The position numbers and the translations under genes were made by a program. Of a DNA stretch of 64,000 bases, positions 55,402-64,000 are shown in pieces (the first letter of the stretch is position 1; each line of letters begins with the position of its first letter). Source of the stretch: Aegilops tauschii subsp. strangulata (lineage: Eukaryota; Streptophyta; Magnoliopsida; Poales; Poaceae); assembly GCF_002575655.3 (NCBI RefSeq), contig NC_053035.3, positions 506,198,601 through 506,262,600 on the forward strand. The letters are read 5' to 3'. The notes beneath the pieces were generated by a model that had not been told where the DNA came from, ran no database searches, and saw nothing but the letters and a program-made list of their open reading frames with translations.

Positions 55402-58400
55402 CTAATTGCTAGGTGTGGCGCTCTGAGTGTCAGGTTTCAACTTCTTAGCTCTAGGCTGCCTGAGAGGCCTAGGCTTGGGTGACAAAGGAGAGGTAGGTTT
55501 AAAACCTTGTGATTTTGCTGCATTTCTGGTCATCCTCCTGTCAGAGAAGTCTGAAACAGCACGAACAGTGGGCGCCTTGGACTTTCGAGCACGGGGCTTC
55601 TTGCTCTGCTTGGTGTTGGGAGAGAAAGTGAAACTCCCGTTGGCAATCTCCTGAGAAGACTCAATGAAACTGTCAGCTGTCCCTGTCAGAGGGATCTGGC
55701 TTGTGCTGTCTTCCAAAAACAACTTTCTTGCAACATGTTGTGAGGGCTCAGAAATAGAAAGAGCTGAAGGACTGAAAGAAACTGGGAGGTCAAAAGCCAC
55801 TGACCAAGATCTTTTGTGTATAGCAAACCTAGCAGGAGGTGACAAATCTCTAGGGATGTGAGATGTTAGGAAAGTAGGCAATAGTGACTCAAAAGATCTT
55901 CTCCAGATAAACTCAGGGGGTAGAGCTGGCCGCAAAACAACTCTGACTAAGCCAACATGCAGAGAAGGTTGCACCACAATTGGGTTATATGGGACAATGG
56001 CAAGATTGTTCTGCTCATTAGGTAGAGCATCAGCAAGCAAATCCATCACATGATCATGCTGAACATCTTCCAAAGCCACTGGTTGCTCAGGTTGAACCAA
56101 AGGTTCAAGTGGCACAATCTGATCAGGCTGAGGCACCAACTGCTCTGGTTGAGGTATATGAGGGGCAGCATCCTGAACATGCTCATCAAATAAGTTTGGG
56201 CCCTGGACCACAACATTGTTAGGCCCATCCTGAACAGCAGGCTGAACTGGGCCGTCAGCATCACCAGAGTCGTTAGAGCCCATTGAGGGATTCAAAACCA
56301 TCGAGTTTGCTTCCTGGACCTGTGGTTGTACCTGCTCAATGTCATTCAGATTGTCCTCATTGCCCCAGCCATGCAAATATTGGGGATGTGGTTGTTGTGG
56401 TTCATTTGGAGCAGCAGGTTGTGGAACATCATTCCATCCCACCGCGGGATACGGTGGCAAAACCCAAAAGTTATCAGGTGGCTGCAGCTGGCCTGGCATT
56501 GGGTGGGGATTACCATCTATTGGCATGACATCCTCGTCAGGTGGTAGTTGCTCTGCAAATTCAGCAGTGAGGATGGAGACAGACGCAGTCCATGAGACAA
56601 CTGCACCTCCAACATTCGCAAACTGATGGAAAACTACATCTCTTGGTACTAATTGGTCTTCAGGGAAAGAAGCATAAACCAACGCTCGCACCTTCCGATC
56701 ATCCTGATGATTCCAATAGTGAAACTGACCAAAAGTGCCCACAACTTCAGACAAATTGACCTCATTGCGATAGTCAAGAGATACACCAACAAACATCAAC
56801 CAACCAGTTCGGTGTCCTTGCAAAGCTCTATAACCCTGACCATCATCATGTCTGATAAATCTAACGAACATCTCATTGCCATGCTGATCTAAACCAAGCG
56901 GCCAAGGAGGATGAGAAACTAACGCAGCACGAATAACTAGATCTTGCATCTCATAGAGGCCAACTCCCTGAAACCAACTCTGAGCAGATCGTACCGGTAA
57001 CTCCAGCTGGTTGGTGATGAAAGCATGGACTTGCTGCCGGCGAATAGCGACATCTTCAGGCGGAGGAGGAGGTTCGATGGTGCCCACCATGTAAGATTCA
57101 TGGCAGCGGGGAGGAGCCTGAGCTGGAGTGTAGTACGTCCTCGGGACGCGGAAAGGTCCGTCGTCCATGATGTCGTGGCCCGTTGGGAGGAAACGACGAG
57201 GACCAAGTTCATACACCGCCATTGACGGAAGTGGCGATGATCTGCGGGGCGATTCGCTGTTCGTAGGTGGTGGCGATGGTGGTTTTGGTGGGGAAGCAGA
57301 GGAGTCTGACAGCTTTGGGGAAGATGTGTTAGGGCTAGCAGGGGGCGGTGGAGCTCGAAACGTCAAGCTGCTTGCTGACGGCGCGAGGCTCGATGCGAGA
57401 CGCCCCGGTTTTGGGAACCCAGAGTTTAATATTAGGAGGAGACCGGGTGCAGTCCTTTTTAACGTGAGCAGACCGGAAACATTTCGTCATCTGACCTTAT
57501 TGGTGCAACGTTCCAAACAATGACCCATACCAAGGCAGTTAGAACAATCCCAAAACATGGCTGCAATTTCCTCCACAACTTGATCTAGACCTTGCAAATC
57601 ACGCACGATATCTTGCGGAGACTTAGGAGAAACATCGTCGGACGTGCCAGAAGATATAAGCAACTCAGGTGAATTAAGCAGGCTGGATTCCGAAACTTGA
57701 TCAGAGTCATCGTCCGATAATTCCAACGGATTTTGGGCTGAGCCCAACAAGGCAGGCCGGATAGAGGGACTGGCAGGCCCAACATGGGATGCATGGGAGA
57801 AAATCAAACCAGATAACGTACCCGATCCTAATGTCTCCGGAGGAACATCACAAGGAAATATTTATCCAAGCGTGACATCCGGAGAAGGCAACAACCTCAA
57901 CGGCGTGGTCGCCGGAGGAGACGCCGGCGATGAGACTAAATCCACACAGTTAAGATCAGCAAGCTCTTGAGGATCAACCGTATAACCAACATCTAAAGTA
58001 ACAATATTGATCTCTTCCGCAGTTGCCAGATAATGATAACCCTTGCAAGCATCATAATTCAAGAATGTAGCAAATCGTAGGGATTTCTTAGTGGTGCGAG
58101 CAGACGAACGCAAGGAGGACTTAGCTGGTGCACATTTCATGGCCTCAAGGCCAAGGCGTGCACGCCTCTTGGACGGACTAACCAGAGTCCATTCTTCCTG
58201 GCATTCAATTTGCCAAGCACGAAACTCCTTATCCCAATCAGGACCTCCATGGCCCCAAAGATGGAAGTAACATTTGAATTGAGAACAAACAAAGGAGCGT
58301 TGATGCAAGATGAAAAACCCCACTTCCTTGCAAGAAACATGAAAGGAAAAAACTTGATCACGTAGGCAAGATACCTTGAGAGAAGAACAATATCCACCAA

Positions 58401-58611
58401 TCGCAGATTCCAACGCCAGAGCCACGTTCTCTTCATCCAGACGAAAACTGTGGCGTGCAAAGGATACCACCATGATGAAATGCCCAGATCGATCCGAGGG
58501 ATGCACCGTGCGATGGAAAGAACAGCAAATCGCTTTCGCCATGTCAATCCCAGGGGAAAAGTCCAAACCCAGGGAGATGTCCGCGTGGACAGCCATGGAG
58601 ATGGTGACCAT
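55402..58611 (-). pseudogene. LINE ORF1: nucleic-acid-binding protein
   Basis: One frame of about 1,070 codons, interrupted by TAA at 57864-57862 and TGA at 57489-57487. The N-terminal part (RSGHFIMVVSFARHSFRL, CYFHLWGHGGPDWD) resembles the DUF4283-type region of plant LINE ORF1. A knuckle, CSNCLGMGHCLERC, follows near 57500. The rest is Pro/Gln-rich with a basic C-terminus (RARKSKAP, RQPRAKKLKP). ORF1 proteins bind the element RNA. Both stops are explained by single C-to-T changes if the ancestral codons were CAA and CGA. The start at 58611 is the first Met in frame; the true start may be upstream near 58658. Confidence 0.8.
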
Positions 58612-58768
58612 AAGAAAGAGGAGGAGACGCCGGAGATGATGGCCGGGTCAGATTCCAAAACCCACGGGGGGAAGTGGAGATCGCCGGTGGTGGGTGGGTC
58701 TAGGGTTTAGGTGGGTGGTGGGGGGTGGGAGGCGCCATCTTGGCCTCTTCCAAATGAAGTGCCCATGT

Positions 58769-59533
58769 CTGGATGCTCATATTGGTTCCCACATATTCTA
58801 CGAAGATCTTTATCGGTCGTACCATAATGACAACATACGTTATTCCCTTTGTCATCGGTATGTTACTTGCCCGAGATTCGATCATCGGTATCTTCATACC
58901 TAGTTCAATCTCGTTATCGGCAAGTCTCTTTACTCGTTCTATAATGCATCATCCCGCAACTAACTCATTAGTCACATTGCTTGCAAGGCTTATTATGATG
59001 TGCGTTACCGAGAGGGCCCAGAGATACCTCTCCGATACTCGGAGTGACAAATACTAATCTCAATCTATGCCAACCCAACAAACACCTTCAGAGATACCTG
59101 TAGAGCATCTTTATAATCACCCAGTTACATTGTGACGTTTGATAGCACACAAGGTATTCCTCCGGTATCCGGGAGTTGCATAATCTCATAGTCAAAGGAA
59201 TATGTATATGACATGAAGAAAGCTATAGCAATAAAACTGAATGATCAACATGCTAAGCTAACGTATGGGTCGTGTTCATCACATCATTCTCCTAATGATG
59301 TGACCCCGTTCATCAAATGACAACACATGTCTATGGCTAGGAAACTTAACCATCTTTGATTAACGAGCTAGTCTAGTAGAGGCTTACTAGGGACACGGTG
59401 TTTTGTCTATGTATCCACAAATGTATCAAGTTTCCGGTTAATACAATTCTAGCATGAATAATAAACATTTATCATGATATAAGGAAATATAAAATAACAA
59501 CTTTATTATTGCCTCTAGGCCATGTTTCCTTCA
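58769..59533 (-). repeat. Copia 5' LTR, U3-side part
   Basis: It continues the LTR after the LINE with ttggttcccacatattctac and ends gcctctaggccatgtttcct at 59530. The element terminus is at 59533 (minus strand TGAAGGAAAC). Confidence 0.85.
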
Positions 59534-60303
59534 AAACCGTCGTCCTGTAGAACTTGCCTTTTAGCTTTTGTGGCACTCCCTTGTCACAAAGAATGCCAGA
59601 AGCTTGGCGCCACTTCATCCATCCATCTTTGATTCGATGGTTCACATCTTCATCAATACCCCTATCCTCCTGCAGCGTTGACCCCAAATATCCAAAGGTG
59701 TCCTTCTAAGGCACCACCTGCCCATCAAGGCTAACCTCCTCCTCCTCACACCTAGTAGTACTAAAACCACACATCATGTACTCGGTTTTACTTCTACTTA
59801 CCCTAAACCCTTTCGATTCCAAGGTTTGTCTCCATAACTCTAACTTCTTATTTATCCCCGTCTGACTATCGTCAACTAGCACCACATCATCTGCAAAGAG
59901 CATACACCATGGATTATCTCCTTGTATATCCACCTCATCCATCACCAAGGCAAAAAGACAAGGGCTCAAAGTTTACCCTTGATGCAGTCCTATTTTAATC
60001 GGGAAGTCATCAGTGTCGACATCACTTGTTCGAACACTTGTCACAACATTATCGTACATGTCCTTGATGAGGGTAATGTACTTTGCTGGGACTTTGTGTT
60101 TCTCCAAGGCCCACCACATGACATTCTGCGATATCTTATCATAGGCTTCCTCCAAGTCAATGAACACCATATTCAAGTCCTTCTTTTGCTCCCTGTATCT
60201 CTCCATAAGTTGTCGTACCAAGAAAATGGCTTCCATGGTCGACCTCCCAAGCATGAAACCAAACTGACTTTTGGTCACGCTTTTCATTCTTCTAAGCATA
60301 GTT
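59534..60303 (-). mobile_element. RTE-type LINE fragment (reverse transcriptase)
   Basis: Minus-strand frames give QFGFMLGRSTMEAIFLVRQL, MVFIDLEEAYDKISQNVMWW, the catalytic [23 protein letters not shown] and [20 protein letters not shown]. These match the RTE clade of plant LINEs, which differs from the L1-type element at 51-58 kb. Part of the segment between IGLHQG and [12 protein letters not shown] is out of frame, and a stop follows GQVVP. The C-terminus is cut off by the Copia insertion at 59533; the 5' end stops near 60303. Confidence 0.8.
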
Positions 60304-60540
60304 TCAAGTTTTGTAACAAAAATGAGGGAGATCATCCATGCCCATCTCATAATCCCTTCTTTCAGCATCAAGGTTCCTTTGGGTTAAGCAAAAGTAATAA
60401 AAAGAGCTAAATTTAATAGGGCAAGGATCCGTAAGATCAAGTTTAGGAGGAGGAGGTTCCTCTTTTGGCCCCTTATAAGTGATGACTATTTCTTCGTCTT
60501 CATATCCTATATAATCTTTCGTGTCTTCATATACTTGCAA
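60304..60540 (-). mobile_element. Gypsy internal fragment
   Basis: A 78-residue frame contains YEDEEIVITYKGP, PPPPKLDLTDPCPIKFSS and ERRDYEMGMDDLPHFCYK, a stretch I associate with the interior of Athila-like Triticeae Gypsy elements. It adjoins the RTE fragment without any target duplication, so it is a truncated scrap. There is no enzyme domain. Confidence 0.45.
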
Positions 60541-60834
60541 AAATTCCTACCATATTATATCAATAATCAACGGGCACAACAACGCATGCCAACATGATCT
60601 AGTTAGCCATATAAGCAGCATTGTTTGGGCTAGGCCGATTGTTACTCACGAGAACACTAACTTATTAGCCTAAATTACAAAAGTATAACATAGACTTACG
60701 TAATGGGAAATCATTCTGTTCAATCGACCGATCATGCGGAGCGTTCTGCCGCCCACGCAGCCGCTGGATCTCATCTGATCCAACCACACGTTCACATCAG
60801 TTTTTGCATCTGCTGCGTGCCTGCACCACGCGGT
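60541..60834. other. Spacer, nothing recognised
   Basis: No gene or element end is seen. The segment ggatctcatctgatccaac near 60765 may belong to the repeat that follows. Confidence 0.35.
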
Positions 60835-61056
60835 TATGTTTATGCAACAAGACCTATCTTGCAAAAACAAATCTCCAACAATACTTCTGTTACAAAAGAA
60901 TCAATTAACAGACTTGTGTTGTAAAAAATCCTCTAAAAATTTCTGCAACACGACCACTGTTGCAAAAACAAAACTACAATGCAACCTTTGTTGTACATAT
61001 TTTTGCAACAAGACATGTGTTGCAAAAGGGTTCTTGCAACACGAGTTCTGTTGCAA
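60835..61056. repeat. TTGCAACA inverted and direct repeats
   Basis: Five to six pairs of tgcaaca(c/a)g and tgttgcaaaa are spaced by 6-10 bases, for example tgcaacacgaccactgttgc at about 60942. Each pair can form a short stem. The cluster may be the subterminal part of a DNA transposon; its termini were not identified. Confidence 0.6.
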
Positions 61057-62395
61057 AAGTGAGGACGATGCTCGGTCACAAGATCCTGTAAGATCTGACG
61101 GCTCTGTACCCAACGGATCTTTAAAAACATCCACCGGCCGATGCGTAGCAGGCCCCTTACATAATGGCCCATGATTACAAATTCCATGGCCCAGCTACTG
61201 TTTAGTTGGTTTGCTACAATTCAATACCTTATATGCTCTAGTTTCCTTTCCTATCCATCTGATATTATTTCTTTAACCTAATTTCCCGCCGCCGCCACCT
61301 TCCCGTGCGGCCTCAACCCCACTCATCCCCATCTTCCGTGGTATATATATATCTCTATCATCTTGAGATTCTTGGCACTTCTGCATCGCAAATGACCCAT
61401 GTCCTTCATAGGCTTCTGCTAACCTAATTATTTACGGCCGCCACAACCTCCAATTGACCCCATCCACCCAAGCCATATCCCGTAATATACATTGTTCAAC
61501 TTGAGATTATTTTCAATAGATAGCTAGCCCATGGCACCTCTACAATGCGATAACTCATATTGTTCGGAGGCATTGCACCTCCATGCCAAATATCATTCTA
61601 GAATTTGGCACCATCCATGATAACCTCCAGTTAAAATCTCGATATAGGTCATATCGTTGCCCTTGTTTCACCAATCGTTCTTTCAATCGATCATTACTCT
61701 CTAATTCAAGTAGCATGGGTGATGGCATGTCTCGCGGCGAGATCAAAGATCTAGAAAGAATGATCTGAGATCTAGAAAGAAAGAAGCCACCGGGTCCTTT
61801 GGAATTGGTTCTTGATGAGCAACATGGAGAGGATTTGATGATGTAAGTTTTAATTTTTCTGGAAGTTATCTATTGATGTCGATCCCTTGTTACCTCACCT
61901 AGATAGTACATTTAGATTATTGTATCGGCAAAAGGCACAATGATCGGAACCGACCCTAGAGAAAACCTCTGGCTGGGCTAATCCTCCTTGGGCCCAAGCT
62001 TATATACTTTTGAATTTATAGTGAATTATAGATATACACATCTTTGGGTTTGTTTTCCTAGGCCTAGAGTGAAGACCTGGGAGTCGTGGGTTAAGATTCG
62101 TACTTGCGCGAGACCACTCATGCGATGCTCGGGAGATGCAAAATATTTGATAACCAGGACTGAGCCATCAATAGAGCCCGCCCCAGGCTAGGCCGACACT
62201 TCTTGGACTTAGGCTTATATACTCTAGAGAGTTCTCTTTGTCAAAATTTATTTGTATACCCGTGTTTCAAATTCATGTAAGCGTCACTAATGGATATATA
62301 CTTTAGAACTCTTATAGAACATTACTATTTTAGAAACATCTTTTTTGTGTGTTTGCAATGAGGGGCCCTCGTGTACATACATAAAAAGAAGATCC
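61057..62395. other. Mostly unassigned DNA with one possible exon
   Basis: A plus-strand stretch near 61715-61843 reads GEIKDLERMI, a stop (TGA), then DLERKKPPGPLELVLDEQ and HGEDLMM before a taagtttt donor-like site. It could be a decayed exon of an unknown gene. Nothing else is recognised. Confidence 0.35.
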
Positions 62396-62604
62396 TGATA
62401 AGTGCCACACGTGTGGCACGAAGCAATTCCGCCTTGACGTTTTTTCATGGCAACTTTAGTTACCCGGGGATGGCAACTTTAGTTGTGCAACTTTTTGTTT
62501 GGATGGCAAGTTTCAGTTTTTTTTTTTCATTTTTTTGGATGGTAATTTTAGTTGTAAAAACGTCAGGGCGGTGTTACTTCATGCCACACGTGTGACACTT
62601 ATCA
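62396..62604. mobile_element. MITE with about 50-bp terminal inverted repeats
   Basis: The left end tgataagtgccacacgtgtg is matched in complement by tgataagtgtcacacgtgtg at the right end, and the match continues to gacgttttt. The middle has repeated ggatggcaactttagttgt. The 209-bp element has no ORF. Target duplications could not be settled by eye, so the superfamily is open. It lies about 700 bp upstream of the TATA box at 63311. Confidence 0.75.
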
Positions 62605-63310
62605 TTTGGGTAAAAGAACATTACATTTTTAAACAAATTTAAACCTCAGTTTATCTCTTGGACGGAACACATATTTTTTAAGAAAGAAACGCAACGCATA
62701 ACACATATATAATTTGGTCCAATTGATGCACGCACATATACGGAATGCAGTTAAAGACGCCGAATTAGTTAAGGAAACTGGATCTGGCTAATCGATGGAA
62801 TTAGCTAACATATTAATGCTGAGTCTGGAATACACTGGATGCAATATACTACGTTGAATGCAGTTAAACAAATTCGAAGTATGTCTGGTTTTCCTGCCAT
62901 AATTAAACAAATAATTAATTGCCGCAATCTATTTGATCTCGAGATGAACTACCACCCGCACATTGTCGATTGCAAATTACACAAGGAATTAATTTTAATC
63001 CCGTTGTGGTGATCGGGAAAGATATGCTATAGACGCCATAATCGCCAAGCTTTGACGCCACCGTATCTCTGCTCTATATGCATGTAAACAGAACAGCGGC
63101 GGCAAGTAGAAACTTCTTTCCAAAAACATGAAGATACTTTGATATATGCATGGGTGGCTCATTTAAATATTTATTTAATCGCAAAAGATACGCCAGCCAA
63201 CACAATATTTGATTTTTTTCTGGTGGAATTAGAAAGCGGTGCAAGCTCGATATTTGCATGTGTGAAGCAACCTGATTACGAATGGACGGGGGAGATCGAC
63301 CGGCAACCCC
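62605..63310. other. Upstream region of the right-edge gene
   Basis: AT-rich DNA without ORFs. Motifs such as gcatgcat-like and taattaatt runs are present but not diagnostic. Confidence 0.4.
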
Positions 63311-63410
63311 TATAAATACCCCTGTACCTTGGCCAGGTACAAGGCGCACACCACCACCAAAGCCTCAAGCTGCAAGCAACAGATACATCCTCCACCATAA
63401 GCTCTAAGGT
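63311..63410 (+). promoter_or_regulatory. Core promoter and first untranslated exon
   Basis: A TATA box, tataaatacc, lies at 63311-63320. About 30 bp downstream begins a C/A-rich leader (cacaccaccaccaaagcctc), typical of cereal 5' leaders. It runs to gctctaag at 63408, followed by a GT that could be an intron donor. No ATG lies in the leader, which supports an intron in the 5' untranslated region. Confidence 0.55.
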
Positions 63411-64000
63411 TCATAGCTACTTTCCTTCCTCTGTTTCTGCCTTCTTCATTTTTCTCTCGATCGCCATGCATCTTCTACTAGTTGCATGCGCGCAAGATTG
63501 ATCAAGATTTGCTAGAGGCGATATACATGTGAAACTAGTGCACCTTGACAGGTTTTGATCTATGCAGCACAGTTTTTGGTTGTTGTTGGCAGCTATGTAT
63601 ATGCATCCATTTTTGCCATTTCTTTTCTTGCGTTCTTTGCTTTTTCGTGCTGTTTTCGGTGCTACATGTGGCAAAAAGAAAACATGGAAATTATCCATCC
63701 ATGTCCATGTACTGTGCAGCTCTCTGTTACATATGTTGCCATCCAAAGTACACCATAGGCTCACATAACCTATGTTCTTTTGTTCCTTTTCTCTTTCCAT
63801 TTTCCTTTTCCAAAGTATCTATGTCTTTCCTTTTTCTCTTATTCTTGATGTTTCTTTTGTCCTCATAGGCTTACATATGCAATCTACAATTTTCTTTTTC
63901 TTGTGCCCTCATTTTATAAATTACTAGATACCAATTAAGAAAGTCTTCTTGTTGCACTGGTGGTTGTTAGCAGAAGCCATGCATATGGATCTAACATGAT
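63409..64000 (+). other. Probable first intron of a gene leaving the window
   Basis: T-rich DNA with no convincing exon follows the GT at 63409. The ORFs seen on both strands are rich in Phe, Cys and Leu from T-rich composition. The coding part would lie beyond 64000. Confidence 0.4.

Larger units (their letters stand above)
51282..58768 (-). mobile_element. L1-type LINE inserted in the Copia LTR
   Basis: The target duplication ctggatgctcatat (plus one T) flanks it at 51267-51281 and 58769-58783. The left border is a T-run (51281-51287), the complement of a short poly(A) tail, so the element is on the minus strand and starts near 58768. It has ORF1 with a CCHC knuckle (58611-55402) and ORF2 with an AP endonuclease, a YADD reverse transcriptase and a C-terminal zf-RVT (55056-51463). 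It appears full length but both ORFs have stops or frame changes. Confidence 0.92.
46965..59533 (-). mobile_element. Copia retrotransposon, Angela/BARE1/WIS type, 3' half lost
   Basis: The 5' LTR is recognised by ccacgtaccctcgtagaccg near 50368 (R/U5 side). Its start lies at 59533 (minus strand TGAAGGAAACATGGCC, against TGTTGGAAATATGCCC in the family). Then come a primer-binding site, gag, protease, and an integrase that stops at 46965 where a CACTA end begins. Reverse transcriptase, RNase H and the 3' LTR are absent. The LTR is split by a LINE at 51282-58768; joined, it would be about 1.76 kb, the usual Angela size. Outside 59533 lies an interrupted RTE-type LINE, the original target. Confidence 0.85.

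Noticed and set aside
63417..63868. ORFs of about 60 to 127 codons at the right edge
   Set aside because: T-rich composition in a probable intron explains them; no domain, and they overlap each other on both strands.

Overview
The window is nuclear DNA of a grass of the wheat tribe (Triticeae: Triticum, Aegilops or Hordeum type). The evidence is the repeat content. There is a long-LTR Copia element of the Angela/BARE1/WIS type, a CACTA element of the Caspar type with CACTAGTAG ends and CCCGGTT palindromes, an Athila-like Gypsy element whose LTR ends in GACGTATCA, LINEs, and GT-AG introns. No bacterial, organellar, tRNA, rRNA or CRISPR feature was seen. Roughly four fifths of the sequence is transposon or tandem repeat, and most host genes are broken.

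Layout. 0.7-1.05 kb: remnant of an HMGB chromatin protein gene (minus). 2.7-3.9 kb: D-type cyclin pseudogene (minus) with its intron positions still readable. 4.2-7.5 kb: end of a CACTA element carrying about 660-bp tandem repeats. 7.5-7.86 kb: scrap of another LTR. 7.86-13.5 kb: LTR retrotransposon with no coding capacity. 13.5-17.5 kb: two unrelated tandem arrays (about 99 bp and about 350 bp) and a GC-rich minisatellite. 17.66-18.65 kb: two-exon gene with an XS-type zinc finger, broken by a stop and a frameshift.

19.2-44.6 kb: one gene (plus) that joins a B3-like domain to an F-box/LRR/FBD protein. Its short fourth intron (about 82 nt) received a 22.5-kb Gypsy element (21098-43637, CCTCC target duplication). 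That element later received a 13.5-kb Caspar-type CACTA (25753-39286, AAG target duplication). The CACTA carries three minus-strand genes: a tnp2-type transposase, a TNPA-like protein ending in a Ulp1-type protease domain, and a small coiled-coil membrane protein. It also has two long RNA-hairpin-like inverted repeats.

45.5-46.2 kb: a small intact ORF for a WRN-like 3'-5' exonuclease domain, next to the end of another CACTA (46964). That CACTA end cuts a Copia element (46965-59533, minus). The remaining LTR of the Copia is itself split by a 7.5-kb LINE (51282-58768) with a 14-15 bp target duplication. The Copia in turn sits in an RTE-type LINE fragment (59534-about 60300), followed by a Gypsy scrap. 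60.5-64 kb is mostly single-copy-looking DNA with a TTGCAACA repeat, a MITE holding a perfect G-box palindrome, and, at 63.3 kb, a TATA box and first untranslated exon of a gene that leaves the window on the right.

The genes do not form a pathway. The window records successive insertions: host genes decayed, mostly by CAA/CAG/CGA to stop changes and small indels, while elements stacked into each other. The most unusual items are the B3/F-box fusion, the Ulp1-tailed TNPA, the accessory membrane protein, and the paired hairpins of the Caspar-type element.
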